DNA of 64,000 nucleotides, taken from contig NZ_CABHXX010000002.1 in assembly GCF_902170565.1 (NCBI RefSeq), positions 16,127 through 80,126 of the forward strand. Direction: 5' to 3'. This document shows, one piece after another, positions 1 to 8,958 of this stretch. The translations under genes were made by a program, and so were the position numbers. A model generated the notes under the pieces. The model made no database searches. It saw nothing but the letters and a program-made list of their open reading frames with translations, and was not told the DNA's origin. This DNA is from Yersinia thracica (GTDB taxonomy: Bacteria > Pseudomonadota > Gammaproteobacteria > Enterobacterales > Enterobacteriaceae). Within the stretch, counting starts at the first letter, position 1; each line of letters starts with the position of its first letter.

Positions 1-209
1 GGCGTATTGTAGACGTAATGCAACGCGACAGTGAGCTCAACCACACCTAACCCAGAAGCAAAATGCCCACTGGATCGGCTGACAGAGGCAAGCAAATACT
101 GCCGCAGTTCATCACATAACTTCGGCAGACTTTCTTTCGGCAACATGCGCAGTTCTTCAGGATTTTCCGCAAGTGCCAATGTCGGGTATTTGGCTATATC
201 AATACTCAT
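1..209 (-). CDS. dxs: 1-deoxy-D-xylulose-5-phosphate synthase, N-terminal part only
   Basis: The reverse strand reads from an ATG at 209 into a 69-residue N-terminus running off the window edge ([16 protein letters not shown], then [20 protein letters not shown] and [21 protein letters not shown]). This matches the start of Dxs, the thiamine-diphosphate enzyme that condenses pyruvate with glyceraldehyde 3-phosphate in the first step of the MEP isoprenoid pathway. The conserved SGHFASGLG stretch contributes to the cofactor site in the family. It lies 53 bp after ispA on the same strand, the usual xseB-ispA-dxs operon order. The catalytic and transketolase-like domains lie outside the window. 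Confidence 0.95.
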   Translation of the reverse strand, partial: MSIDIAKYPTLALAENPEELRMLPKESLPKLCDELRQYLLASVSRSSGHFASGLGVVELTVALHYVYNT

Positions 210-262
210 TCGATGCTCATATCAAAAGTTTAAGTAGGCATTCACGGACTGCCAGTATATTT

Positions 263-1183
263 CTAATTATCACGCTCAATAATGAAACAGGCTAAAGCCT
301 GTAGTGGCGCTATGTTATAGGATTGCTCTGACAGCTCATTCAGGGCGCTAAGGGCTTCCTGATAAAGGTCCATGGCTTTGGCTTTGGCGCAATCTAACCC
401 AAGAAGTGCCGGATAAGTGCTTTTTCCGTGTTGCTGATCTGACCCCTGGCGCTTACCAATTGTAGCGGTATCACCAATAACATCTAAAATATCGTCCTGC
501 ACCTGAAAGGCCAGGCCGATGGCATTGGCATAACGGTCTAGCAATGGTAATGCATCGCGGCCAGGGGCACCGGCTGCCAGCGCGCCGAGACGCATGGCTG
601 CACGGATCAACGCACCGGTTTTATGGCGGTGGATTTTTTCAAGGTCAGCGAGTGCAATCTGGCGGGTTTCAGCTTCCAGATCCAAAGCCTGACCGCCACA
701 CATGCCCGCAACACCACTGGCATGGGCTAATTCTGCAATCATCGACAGGCGGTCTTTATCGGCCACACCGGGCATTGGGGCTTCCGCCAGGATAGAAAAT
801 GCCAGCGTTTGCAATGCATCACCGGCCAGAATGGCATTGGCTTCACCAAACTTCACATGGCAAGTGGGTTGCCCACGGCGCAAATCATCGTCATCCATCG
901 CCGGTAAATCATCATGAATTAATGAATAAGCATGGATACATTCAATTGCCGCCGCAGGGGCATCCAAACTGGTCAGTGACAGGCCGAACATTTGGCCGGT
1001 GGCGTAAACCAGATAAGGGCGCAGCCGCTTACCACCCAGCACGGCACCATAGCGCATCGCCTCAACCAAATCACTGTTGCCAAAAGGAAGTGGCGCAATG
1101 AAATCCAACAGAGCCTGGTTGATTCGCTGCTGGTGCGCGGCAAGCTGCTGATTGAAGTCCACTGAGGAGTGAGTGTTAGACAT
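263..1183 (-). CDS. ispA: Farnesyl diphosphate synthase (geranyltranstransferase)
   Basis: This 306-residue prenyl synthase condenses DMAPP and IPP to geranyl and then farnesyl diphosphate, feeding quinones, undecaprenyl phosphate and heme O in the cytosol. Both aspartate-rich motifs are present: the first at residues 91-97 (DDLPAMD, followed by DDDLRRG) and the second at 230-234 (DDILD within QVQDDILD). Length fits bacterial IspA (about 299 residues). The xseB stop lies 4 bp upstream, so the two are almost certainly co-transcribed, with dxs following. Farnesyl diphosphate is also the co-substrate of CyoE, encoded further along this window. Confidence 0.98.
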   Translation of the reverse strand: MSNTHSSVDFNQQLAAHQQRINQALLDFIAPLPFGNSDLVEAMRYGAVLGGKRLRPYLVYATGQMFGLSLTSLDAPAAAIECIHAYSLIHDDLPAMDDDDLRRGQPTCHVKFGEANAILAGDALQTLAFSILAEAPMPGVADKDRLSMIAELAHASGVAGMCGGQALDLEAETRQIALADLEKIHRHKTGALIRAAMRLGALAAGAPGRDALPLLDRYANAIGLAFQVQDDILDVIGDTATIGKRQGSDQQHGKSTYPALLGLDCAKAKAMDLYQEALSALNELSEQSYNIAPLQALACFIIERDN

Positions 1184-1187
1184 AAGG

Positions 1188-1442
1188 CTACTCAGTATCT
1201 GGAGTGAAAGGGGTTAATGGCGCATCAACATCGTCGCTCAACAGAACTTGAACGCGTTGTTCAGCTTGCAGCAAGGTTTGCTGCCCAAGACGTGCTAACT
1301 GCACCCCGCGCTCAAACTCATTTAATGCCTCTTCCAACGGAAGCTCGCCGGACTCCAGGCGAGTAACAATCTGTTCCAGTTCGCTGAGCGATGTCTCAAA
1401 ACTGGCGGCTTTGGTTTCAGGTGATGCGGCTTTTTTCGGCAT
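1188..1442 (-). CDS. xseB: Exodeoxyribonuclease VII small subunit
   Basis: This 84-residue protein ([16 protein letters not shown] at its start) is the small subunit of exonuclease VII, which degrades single-stranded DNA together with XseA. The core [26 protein letters not shown] is the family signature and forms a short helical hairpin. An upstream in-frame start would add 25 residues, but the ATG at 1442 gives the length and N-terminus typical of XseB, so it was chosen. It is the first gene of the xseB-ispA-dxs operon and is divergent from thiI across about 270 bp that must contain both promoters. Confidence 0.96.
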   Translation of the reverse strand: MPKKAASPETKAASFETSLSELEQIVTRLESGELPLEEALNEFERGVQLARLGQQTLLQAEQRVQVLLSDDVDAPLTPFTPDTE

Positions 1443-1716
1443 AGTTTTATTCGACTCGGTATTTTTATGAAACGTAACCTTGATGGCGCGTAACGTCTTC
1501 CTGCTTACAGAGAGCAACTCTTCAGGTCAAAAATGTATTACCGGCTATTCTAGCGGATAATGAAGGGGAAATCGTGACGTTTAAGTCCGGTTTTTAGTAC
1601 GCAGCAGCACATCATATAGTGATATACTCCTCGGCTTGCATATTTTCGCTAACACTTTTGACTGTTGCTCTCAATAGCGACGCCATCACTCCATAACCAG
1701 ACAACTAAAGACCGCC

Positions 1717-3168
1717 ATGAAGTTTATCATTAAATTGTTCCCAGAAATCACCATCAAGAGTCAATCTGTGCGATTGCGCTTCATTAAGATCCTCACCACC
1801 AATATCCGCAATGTATTGAAAAACCTTGAGGACGATACCCTCGCGGTGGTTCGCCATTGGGATCATATTGAAATCCGGACTAAAGATGACAATCTTGGCC
1901 CACAGATTTGTGATGCTCTGACCCGTGTCCCAGGGATCCACCATATTCTCGAAGTGGAAGATCGCAGCTACACTGATATGCACAATATTTTCGAGCAAAC
2001 GCTGGAAGCCTATCGTGACACTCTGATCGGGAAAACATTCTGTGTTCGGGTGAAACGCCGTGGTAAACATGAGTTTTCATCGGGTGATGTTGAGCGATAT
2101 GTTGGCGGCGGTCTGAATCAACATATTGAAAGTGCCAAAGTTAAACTGACTCATCCTCAGGTAACCGTCCATTTGGAAGTTGATCAGGACAAGCTGACCC
2201 TGATCAAGGCGCGTCATGAAGGATTGGGCGGCTTCCCGATTGGGACGCAGGAAGATGTTTTATCTCTGATTTCCGGCGGTTTTGACTCGGGTGTCTCCAG
2301 CTACATGCTGATGCGTCGTGGCTGCCGCGTGCATTATTGTTTCTTCAATCTTGGTGGCTCCGCCCATGAGATTGGGGTGAAGCAAGTTGCCCATTATCTG
2401 TGGAATCGTTTTGGTAGCTCCCATCGGGTGCGTTTTGTTGCCATTGATTTTGAGCCGGTGGTGGGCGAAATTCTTGAAAAAGTCGAAGATGGCCAGATGG
2501 GCGTGGTGTTGAAGCGCATGATGGTGCGCGCGGCGTCTCAAGTTGCAGAACGTTATGGCGTGCAAGCGCTAGTCACCGGTGAAGCGCTAGGGCAGGTGTC
2601 CAGCCAGACATTGACCAACTTGCGTTTGATTGATAATGCCTCTGACACGCTGATCCTGCGCCCACTGATCTCGCATGACAAAGAGCACATCATCAATCTG
2701 GCGCGTCAAATCGGCACCGAAGATTTTGCTAAGACCATGCCAGAATATTGCGGTGTGATTTCAAAAAGCCCGACGGTGAAAGCGGTTAAAGCCAAAATTG
2801 AAGAAGAGGAATCTCACTTTGATTTCTCCATTTTGGACCGAGTTGTCAATGAGGCCAAAAACGTCGATATCCGTGAAATTGCTGAACAAAGCCGTGAGCA
2901 GGTGGTTGAAGTTGAAACTGTCGCCGAGCTGGCGGATACCGATGTGTTGCTGGATATCCGTGCGCCCGATGAGCAGGATGAAAAGCCACTGAAGTTAGAC
3001 GGAATTGAAGTCCGTGCGCTGCCATTCTATAAATTGAGTTCGCAATTTGCCAATTTGGATCAGAGCAAAAGCTATCTGTTATATTGCGATCGCGGTGTGA
3101 TGAGCCGTTTGCAGGCGCTTTACTTGCGCGAGCAGGGCTATACCAATGTGAAAGTTTACCGCCCATAG
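1717..3168 (+). CDS. thiI: tRNA 4-thiouridine synthase / sulfurtransferase ThiI
   Basis: ThiI (483 residues) makes 4-thiouridine at position 8 of tRNA and passes sulfur to ThiS for thiamin thiazole synthesis. The N-terminal ferredoxin-like and THUMP region covers roughly residues 1-165. The PP-loop ATP-binding motif SGGFDS is at 186-191. A C-terminal rhodanese domain carries the persulfide cysteine in [11 protein letters not shown] (C457), and the partner cysteine is C345 in MPEYCGVIS. Both catalytic cysteines used in the E. coli enzyme are therefore intact, and length equals the E. coli protein plus one residue. It appears monocistronic and divergent from xseB, with a repeat-rich region downstream. 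Confidence 0.98.
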   Translation: MKFIIKLFPEITIKSQSVRLRFIKILTTNIRNVLKNLEDDTLAVVRHWDHIEIRTKDDNLGPQICDALTRVPGIHHILEVEDRSYTDMHNIFEQTLEAYRDTLIGKTFCVRVKRRGKHEFSSGDVERYVGGGLNQHIESAKVKLTHPQVTVHLEVDQDKLTLIKARHEGLGGFPIGTQEDVLSLISGGFDSGVSSYMLMRRGCRVHYCFFNLGGSAHEIGVKQVAHYLWNRFGSSHRVRFVAIDFEPVVGEILEKVEDGQMGVVLKRMMVRAASQVAERYGVQALVTGEALGQVSSQTLTNLRLIDNASDTLILRPLISHDKEHIINLARQIGTEDFAKTMPEYCGVISKSPTVKAVKAKIEEEESHFDFSILDRVVNEAKNVDIREIAEQSREQVVEVETVAELADTDVLLDIRAPDEQDEKPLKLDGIEVRALPFYKLSSQFANLDQSKSYLLYCDRGVMSRLQALYLREQGYTNVKVYRP

Positions 3169-3200
3169 TTTTTGAATAATTGACGGCTACTGCGCGTGTG

Positions 3201-3300
3201 GATTTTGAGCTTGAGCTGTGCTCGAACTCCTCACGTACTACGTGTACGCTCCGGGTTCTGCGCGCAGTGCGCACTCAAACTCCTTTCGCTCGCGACGCCT
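3201..3300. repeat. Dispersed palindromic repeat, copy A
   Basis: This intergenic stretch between thiI and yajL shares a clear core with 29586-29683: TTGA-CTTG, TCCTCACGTACTA, GTGTAC-CTCCG, CTCAAACT or TTCAAACT, and GACGCCT occur in the same order and spacing. The central CACGTA-C-TACGTG at 3232-3244 is a near-perfect palindrome. I take it as a Yersinia intergenic repeat family distinct from ERIC. The family name is not certain, although YPAL-type miniature elements of yersiniae are a candidate. Confidence 0.6.
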
Positions 3301-3330
3301 CGTTGCGGGATGTTAACGGCTACTGCGGCT

Positions 3331-3927
3331 TCAAGTCCGAAGGGTATAGTTATAAATCCCTGGCGGTAGTACCAACTGCCAGGCAATTTCTTCGGCTTTT
3401 CCCCGTCCGAGTAATAAGAAAACTATTTTTAGTGCGAAATCAATGGATGTTCCTGGCCCTTGGCTGGTCACCAGATTAACCCGCCGATCGTAAACTACCC
3501 GCTGATCCATCCACTTTGTCGGGTCAATTTTATCTTTTAATGCGGGGAAACCGGTCATATTCCCAACCGGGAATAACTGGTGATGTTCAAGGACTAAGGC
3601 GGGTGCGGCGCAAATGGCGGCGACCAAACGGCCCTCTTTATGTGTTTGTTCTACAGTGGCGACTAACAATGGGCTGTCGCGAAAGCATTCCGCGCCCTTA
3701 ATCCCGCCGGGCAGCACCACCACATCAAATTTTTGATCCGCCACATCCACCAGGCGAGCATCGGCCAGTAACCGGACGCCGCGTGAACACACAATTTCCA
3801 GTGCGCCGTCACTGGCGACACTGGCGGTCGTGACGTTAATCCCTGCACGCACCAGAATATCAATGGTGGTGACGGCCTCGGTTTCTTCACTACCAGGAGC
3901 CAGACAAACCAGCGCCGATACGCTCAT
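3331..3927 (-). CDS. yajL: DJ-1/PfpI-family protein YajL (protein/nucleic acid deglycase)
   Basis: YajL is a small cytosolic oxidative-stress protein of the DJ-1 family, reported as a chaperone and glyoxal-adduct deglycase. The nucleophile cysteine sits in the nucleophile elbow VAAICAAPA (C106 with the start chosen here), and the conserved glutamate is in APGSEETEA. Two ATGs lie 6 bp apart. The one at 3927 is preferred because the AAGGA box is 9 bases upstream, against about 3 for the ATG at 3933, and because it gives the E. coli start [11 protein letters not shown]. It overlaps the end of panE by 38 bp on the same strand, so the pair is transcribed together. Confidence 0.95.
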   Translation of the reverse strand: MSVSALVCLAPGSEETEAVTTIDILVRAGINVTTASVASDGALEIVCSRGVRLLADARLVDVADQKFDVVVLPGGIKGAECFRDSPLLVATVEQTHKEGRLVAAICAAPALVLEHHQLFPVGNMTGFPALKDKIDPTKWMDQRVVYDRRVNLVTSQGPGTSIDFALKIVFLLLGRGKAEEIAWQLVLPPGIYNYTLRT

Positions 3928-4801
3928 ACTCATTTTCCTTACTTTTAATTAAGTCATACAACCGGGCATTCTCTGGCAAGGTCATGCCGTGACTGCGTGC
4001 GCGCCGCAGTAAGTAGCCGGTGATGTAGTCTATCTCGGTGTGTCGTTGGCAGCGTAAATCCTGTAATAGTGACGAGATGTTATCGGCGGTGCTCTGGATA
4101 ACATCATTGACATAGCTTAACAGGCTGCTGGTTGAAGTATGGTAGCCCTCCATCTCCATCACACCGGCGATCTCAGCACATAATTTCTCAATCAGCTCTG
4201 GATAGCGCTGCAAATCACCATTGCGGCAGTTATATAGGCCGGTAAGCGGATTAATCACGCAGTTTACCGCCAGTTTTTGCCAACATGCCGCAGAAATATC
4301 GTCATGCCAGGCTACGTCCGGCAGGGCCTGATGCAAAACATCGGCCAATTGGCTGATATCGGTTGTAACAGAGGACATCGGGCCAATATGAGTAATACCG
4401 CTGGCGACATGGACGATAGTGTTGCCATCCCTGCGCGCTGCATGAGTGGTAACACCATGGAGAAAGAGATGGTCATCCCGTGGTAATTCTTCTTGCGTGC
4501 CCATCCCATTGTGTAACAGTAAAATCTTACATTCGGGGTTAAGTTTGGGCAGTAAGCCGGTGATGGCACTGGATACTTGCCATGCCTTTAAGCAAACCAA
4601 TAATAGTTCACTTTTTGACAAATGCTCTGGATCATTAGTGGGGAGATTCTGATTGAATGCTTCGCCACCTAAGGATATGACATTAACCGAACAGTAGGGC
4701 TGTGGCACACGAAGCCAGCCTTGCACATCGTGGCCTTGCTGGTATAGCGCTGATAACCATAACTGCCCGAGAGCTCCGCAACCAAGCACAGTAATTTTCA
4801 T
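3890..4801 (-). CDS. panE: 2-dehydropantoate 2-reductase (ketopantoate reductase)
   Basis: PanE reduces ketopantoate to pantoate with NADPH in pantothenate and coenzyme A synthesis. The 303-residue protein opens with a Rossmann dinucleotide motif GCGALG (residues 7-12). The catalytic lysine is K176 in [15 protein letters not shown], with N180 four residues on, and the conserved glutamate is E256 in [10 protein letters not shown]. All three match the positions used by the E. coli enzyme. The following gene yajL starts inside its 3' end, which suggests translational coupling. It is divergent from yajQ. Confidence 0.97.
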   Translation of the reverse strand: MKITVLGCGALGQLWLSALYQQGHDVQGWLRVPQPYCSVNVISLGGEAFNQNLPTNDPEHLSKSELLLVCLKAWQVSSAITGLLPKLNPECKILLLHNGMGTQEELPRDDHLFLHGVTTHAARRDGNTIVHVASGITHIGPMSSVTTDISQLADVLHQALPDVAWHDDISAACWQKLAVNCVINPLTGLYNCRNGDLQRYPELIEKLCAEIAGVMEMEGYHTSTSSLLSYVNDVIQSTADNISSLLQDLRCQRHTEIDYITGYLLRRARSHGMTLPENARLYDLIKSKENEYERIGAGLSGSW

Positions 4802-5010
4802 TGAGACCTCCTTGGTATGGGCGGAAAGATACTGTATTTTTCTCAGTATTATGCGTGATTATAGACTTTTTGGTCATAAAACGCAGAGTTAGCTACAAAC
4901 CGGTTTTACCCAGAATTGTGTGGGAGTTGAGCAATTGTCAGCACTTGGCTTTGTCTGTTGGGATAAAGCGGTTATTATGCTTGCCATTCATCTTATCAGG
5001 AGGAGGGAAT

Positions 5011-5502
5011 ATGCCATCTTTCGACATCGTATCTGAAATTGATATGCAAGAAGTGCGCAACGCAGTGGAAAACGCCACCCGTGATCTGGCAAACCGTTGG
5101 GATTTCCGTAATGTTCCTGCGAGTTTTGAGCTAAATGAAAAGAACGAAAGTATCAAAGTGGCCAGTGAATCTGATTTCCAGGTTGAACAACTGCTGGATA
5201 TTTTGCGTGCTCAATTGACCAAACGCGGCATTGAAGGGGCGGCATTGGAAATCCCGGAAGAAATGGATCGTAGTGGCAAAACCTACAGTGTGGATGCCAA
5301 ATTGAAGCAAGGGATTGAAAGTGCTCAGGCGAAGAAGCTGGTTAAGCTGATTAAAGACAGCAAGCTGAAAGTTCAGGCACAGATTCAGGGCGAACAAGTT
5401 CGGGTTACCGGTAAAGCGCGTGATGATTTGCAGGGGGTGATGGCATTGATTCGTGGTGCTGATTTGGGCCAACCATTCCAGTTCAATAACTTCCGTGACT
5501 GA
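5011..5502 (+). CDS. yajQ: YajQ-family nucleotide-binding protein
   Basis: This is a 163-residue cytosolic protein of the YajQ family (UPF0234). Family members bind nucleic acid or nucleotides, and a Xanthomonas homologue binds cyclic di-GMP. The start [19 protein letters not shown] and the C-terminus [11 protein letters not shown] are family-typical. The reading frame is open 210 bp further upstream, but the ATG at 5011 follows a strong AGGAGGAGG box and gives exactly the E. coli length. The gene is alone in its transcription unit and is followed by a perfect hairpin shared with the convergent yajR. The role in Yersinia is unknown. Confidence 0.95.
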   Translation: MPSFDIVSEIDMQEVRNAVENATRDLANRWDFRNVPASFELNEKNESIKVASESDFQVEQLLDILRAQLTKRGIEGAALEIPEEMDRSGKTYSVDAKLKQGIESAQAKKLVKLIKDSKLKVQAQIQGEQVRVTGKARDDLQGVMALIRGADLGQPFQFNNFRD

Positions 5503-5513
5503 TTCATAGCTAA

Positions 5514-5550
5514 AACAGGTACAAAGGCATTCATCTCCTTTGTACCTGTT
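5514..5550. terminator. Bidirectional hairpin between yajQ and yajR
   Basis: A perfect 14-bp inverted repeat (AACAGGTACAAAGG and its complement) closes over a 9-base loop at 5528-5536. It lies between the stops of the convergent genes yajQ and yajR, where it can act on both transcripts. No long T-run follows on the plus side. Confidence 0.7.
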
Positions 5551-5555
5551 CTGGG

Positions 5556-6920
5556 TTATATCGCGTTAACTAACTCTTCTAGCTGATTGCGATTGGTTTT
5601 TTTGGTATCTACTTTGACATAAGCGCTGCGCTCGGCTCTTACCACGACGGCCTCCGTGACACCGGGTTGTGCTCTGATTCGCTCTTCTAAGGCTGAATCT
5701 TTTACCGCCAATTCTGACAAAGTAATGCGCAGGCTGCTGACATAAGGTGGCTCTTGCATGGTGGCACTCACGCCAAACCACACCAGCGCAATAACTGCGC
5801 CACCCGCAAACACCATACTTGCCCCTTCCATACCAAATATCCAGCCACCTAAACTCCCGCCGATAGCCACACCAATAAATTGGCTGGTGGAGTAAATTCC
5901 CATTGCGGTGCCTTTATAGCCTGCTGGCGATTCTTTGCTGATCAATGACGGCAATATGGCTTCCATCACGTTGAAAGCAATAAAGAATAGTTGCACACCG
6001 GCAATGATAATCCACAGCTGTTGCCCGGCAGACCACAGCACCACTTCGGCGGCAAACAGCACCGCGACACAGCCCATAAAGACCTGTTTCATGCGGCGTT
6101 TGACTTCAGCATAAATAATGAACGGCACGACTGCGGCGAAGGAGACCAACATGGTCACCAGATAGACAATCCAGTGTTGGGCAGGCGCTAAGCCCGCATT
6201 GGTCATAATCTGTGGCAATGCCACGAAGCTCGACATCAATAAAATGTGCAAACACATAATGCCAAAATTGAGTTTGAGTAACCGGCTATTGTTGAGCACT
6301 TTGCTCACACTGCCCTTGACGATACTGGATTCGCGATTCAGCACATGGCTATCGGCATCTGGCACCACGGCTAAGGTAATAACAATACCTAATAGCGCCA
6401 GGATGGCTATCCCCCAGAACAGGGCTTGCAAGCCAAAGGCATGAGTAACAATTGGCCCGAGCACCATGGCGATGGCAAAAGTGACGCCAAAGCTGACACC
6501 AATAAATGCCATCGCTTTGGTGCGGTTTTGTTCACGAGTCAAATCTGATAATAGCGCCATTACGGCGGCGGCAATCGCTCCGGAGCCTTGCAGCGCACGA
6601 CCCAGAATGATGCCCCAGATTGAATCACTCATGGCGGCAATGACACTACCCAGAGCAAAAATTAACAGGCCGCCGACGATTAACGGCTTACGGCCGATGC
6701 GATCAGAAACCAGCCCGAATGGGATCTGGAAAATGGCCTGAGACAGCCCATAGATGCCAATGGCGATACCAATCAGTGCTTCACTGGCACCGGAAAGCGC
6801 CATGCCGTAGGTGGTGAGAACCGGCAAAACCATAAACATGCCGAGCATGCGCAAAGAAAATACCGTACCCAGCCCCCAGGTCGCCCGAAGCTCCAGCGGG
6901 GTCATTTTATTGTCGTTCAT
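5556..6920 (-). CDS. yajR: Major facilitator transporter YajR with C-terminal YAM domain
   Basis: YajR is a 12-helix MFS proton-coupled drug/H+ antiporter-type transporter of the inner membrane, with substrate undefined. The A-motif appears as GLVSDRIGRKPLIVGG in the loop after helix 2. After the twelfth helix the protein continues with a ferredoxin-like YAM domain (about residues 385-454), the feature that separates YajR from other MFS proteins. The start is the ATG at 6920 behind GAGGTGG, giving 454 residues as in E. coli; an upstream GTG two codons earlier is not needed. It converges on yajQ. Confidence 0.94.
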   Translation of the reverse strand: MNDNKMTPLELRATWGLGTVFSLRMLGMFMVLPVLTTYGMALSGASEALIGIAIGIYGLSQAIFQIPFGLVSDRIGRKPLIVGGLLIFALGSVIAAMSDSIWGIILGRALQGSGAIAAAVMALLSDLTREQNRTKAMAFIGVSFGVTFAIAMVLGPIVTHAFGLQALFWGIAILALLGIVITLAVVPDADSHVLNRESSIVKGSVSKVLNNSRLLKLNFGIMCLHILLMSSFVALPQIMTNAGLAPAQHWIVYLVTMLVSFAAVVPFIIYAEVKRRMKQVFMGCVAVLFAAEVVLWSAGQQLWIIIAGVQLFFIAFNVMEAILPSLISKESPAGYKGTAMGIYSTSQFIGVAIGGSLGGWIFGMEGASMVFAGGAVIALVWFGVSATMQEPPYVSSLRITLSELAVKDSALEERIRAQPGVTEAVVVRAERSAYVKVDTKKTNRNQLEELVNAI

Positions 6921-7041
6921 TACCACCTCAAAAAAACCTTCTTTCCCATTGTAATGATGTTGGGCACAGCCAGTAAATCTATTGATGTTTAGAATGTATT
7001 ACAGGCGAGTTTTTAGCTAACAGCAGGGCGGGCAGAAATAA

Positions 7042-7076
7042 AAAATGGCTGGTAGGAATAGCCCGCCAGCCATTTT
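7042..7076 (-). terminator. Terminator of the cyo operon
   Basis: An 11-bp perfect stem (AAAATGGCTGG and complement, arms 7042-7052 and 7066-7076) lies 20 bp beyond the cyoE stop. Read on the minus strand it ends in a run of Ts, as expected of an intrinsic terminator. Confidence 0.8.
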
Positions 7077-7095
7077 AACATCAATACGGTTGAAG

Positions 7096-7983
7096 TTACC
7101 CGACGTAAGTCAGTAATCCAGCCGAGGCAGGGACATTGAAATCAACCGACATCATGACGCTCAATGACGTAATAGCAATGATAGAGAAGACAAATAGTTT
7201 TCTCGCCCATACGATGTCATTGGTCGCCTTGTAACCGCGTAATGCCATCCCCAACCACCAGACACTCACCGCAGCAGCTACAACCAAATATTTGTAACCG
7301 GCATAGCCACTTAAGGTCAGCATCAAGGTGGCGACCATAAATGCCAAAATATAAAGGATAATATGGTTTTTGGTGACCGATATTCCTTTTATCACCGGCA
7401 GAACCGGAATGTTGGCAGCTTGATAATCCTTAAAGCGGAAAATCGCGATGGCGTAGGAATGCGGCATTTGCCACAAGCTGAAAATAAGCAGCAGGATCAA
7501 GGCGCCCATATCAAACTGCCCAGTAACGGCACAGTAACCAATCACCGGTGGGGCGGCACCTGACAAGCTGCCAATCAATGTGCCGTAGACGGATTTGCGT
7601 TTCATATAGAGGCTATAAACCCCGACATAAATCACGAAGCCAATCACAGCCAGCCACATAGCTAATGGGTTAGCGGCAACATAGAGCAGCAGCATGCCAG
7701 CAATACCCAGCACTGTTGCATAAATCAGGCTCACTTTCGGATCGATAAGCCCTTTTACCAGGACACGATTCTTTGTTCTCTCCATGATGCGGTCGATATC
7801 ACGGTCGATATAGTTGTTAAAAACGCACCCGGAGGCAACAACTAACGAGACACCGAGCATGGTGGAGAGAAATAGGGGGTAATCAATCACGCCTTTGGAA
7901 GCGAGGAGAAATCCCCCAATGACAGAAATTAAATTACCGAAAATAATTCCTGGCTTAGTGACTTGCAGGTATTGCTTAATCAT
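7096..7983 (-). CDS. cyoE: Protoheme IX farnesyltransferase (heme O synthase)
   Basis: CyoE is a polytopic inner-membrane prenyltransferase that attaches a farnesyl group to heme B, making the heme O used by the cytochrome bo3 active site. It belongs to the UbiA superfamily. The first aspartate motif is visible as NNYIDRDID (about residues 56-64), and a second conserved region lies around YCAVTG. The ATG at 7983 gives 295 residues and the N-terminus [13 protein letters not shown] seen in E. coli; the longer reading starts at TTG and was not used. It is the last gene of cyoABCDE, 13 bp after cyoD. Its farnesyl donor is made by IspA of this window. Confidence 0.97.
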   Translation of the reverse strand: MIKQYLQVTKPGIIFGNLISVIGGFLLASKGVIDYPLFLSTMLGVSLVVASGCVFNNYIDRDIDRIMERTKNRVLVKGLIDPKVSLIYATVLGIAGMLLLYVAANPLAMWLAVIGFVIYVGVYSLYMKRKSVYGTLIGSLSGAAPPVIGYCAVTGQFDMGALILLLIFSLWQMPHSYAIAIFRFKDYQAANIPVLPVIKGISVTKNHIILYILAFMVATLMLTLSGYAGYKYLVVAAAVSVWWLGMALRGYKATNDIVWARKLFVFSIIAITSLSVMMSVDFNVPASAGLLTYVG

Positions 7984-7996
7984 CACATGTAGCTCT

Positions 7997-8344
7997 TCAG
8001 TCAACCATCATATTGATGTTGAGGTTGTACATAATCCAGAGTGAGCCCACAACAACGATGGCGATAATCATAGCGGTGAACAAGAAAGCCACCAGATTCC
8101 AACGTTCCTCGGACGATCCATTCATATGTAGGAAGTACACCAAGTGCACGATAATCTGCACCACGGCTAAACCGACCACTGTGGCCAGAATAGTCGTATG
8201 GGAGGCGGTACCACTCATCACCATAGCGAATGGAATAACAGTCAGAATCACCGACAGAATAAAGCCAATAATATATGACTTCAAGCTACCGTGGCTGGCT
8301 CCACCGTGAGTCGTTGTTGAATGACTAGATGTTGGATGGCTCAT
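7997..8344 (-). CDS. cyoD: Cytochrome bo3 ubiquinol oxidase subunit IV
   Basis: This 115-residue small subunit has three predicted membrane helices (about residues 28-48, 55-77 and 87-108) after a histidine- and serine-rich N-terminus. It helps assemble the CuB site of subunit I in the bo3 oxidase. The ATG at 8344 shares its A with the TGA of cyoC, so the two are translationally coupled. The frame is open upstream within cyoC, but that extension has no homology to CyoD. The protein is a few residues longer than E. coli CyoD (109), with the extra length in the N-terminal His/Ser stretch. Confidence 0.97.
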   Translation of the reverse strand: MSHPTSSHSTTTHGGASHGSLKSYIIGFILSVILTVIPFAMVMSGTASHTTILATVVGLAVVQIIVHLVYFLHMNGSSEERWNLVAFLFTAMIIAIVVVGSLWIMYNLNINMMVD

Positions 8345-8958
8345 CACATAGCTCCTAACAGATAGACAACGGTGAATACGCAGATCCAGACCACATCCAG
8401 GAAGTGCCAGAACAAGCTCAGGCACATCAGGCGGGTACGGTTCGTTTCATTCAGGCCGCGTTTTGCTACTTGAATCATCATAATGATGATCCAAACCAGG
8501 CCAGCGGTAACGTGAATACCGTGGGTGGCAACCAGTGCGAAGAAGCTAGACAGGAACGCGCTGCGATCCGGGCCGTAACCTTCAGCAATCAGGTGATGGA
8601 ATTCATAGATTTCCATTGCCACAAAGCCCAGGCCGAACAGGAAAGTTAGACCTAACCAGGTATTAACCTGGTTTTTGTGGCCTTTGTTCATGCCCAGCAT
8701 AGCAATGCCGTAAGTAATACTACTAAACAGCAACAGGAAAGTTTCGACCAGAACAAAGTTCAAGTCGAAGATATCCCGGCCTGAAGGACCACCAGCGGTC
8801 CCATTCACCAGCACTGCATAAGTTGCAAACAATGTCGCAAACAAAATACAGTCGCTCATCAAGTAGATCCAGAAGCCGAATACTTTCGTCGCTCCTGCAT
8901 CGTGATGCCCATGCTCTGCATGGGCGACGTTATGGTTAGTCAGAGTTTCAGTTGACAT
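8344..8958 (-). CDS. cyoC: Cytochrome bo3 ubiquinol oxidase subunit III
   Basis: CyoC is a 204-residue, five-helix inner-membrane subunit of the heme-copper oxidase subunit III family, equal in length to the E. coli protein. It binds no redox cofactor but stabilises subunit I. Recognisable stretches are [20 protein letters not shown] near the start and [19 protein letters not shown] in the middle. Its start overlaps the end of cyoB by 11 bp and its stop overlaps the cyoD start by 1 bp, a tightly coupled operon. Confidence 0.98.
   Translation of the reverse strand: MSTETLTNHNVAHAEHGHHDAGATKVFGFWIYLMSDCILFATLFATYAVLVNGTAGGPSGRDIFDLNFVLVETFLLLFSSITYGIAMLGMNKGHKNQVNTWLGLTFLFGLGFVAMEIYEFHHLIAEGYGPDRSAFLSSFFALVATHGIHVTAGLVWIIIMMIQVAKRGLNETNRTRLMCLSLFWHFLDVVWICVFTVVYLLGAM

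Noticed and set aside
3180..3479. Plus-strand ORF of 99 residues after thiI
   Set aside because: It runs through the dispersed repeat and antisense to yajL, has no family resemblance and no ribosome-binding site.
4801..5010. N-terminal extension of yajQ
   Set aside because: The strong AGGAGGAGG box and family length fix the start at 5011.
7984..8004. TTG start for cyoE
   Set aside because: It would overlap the end of cyoD and add seven residues absent from the family.
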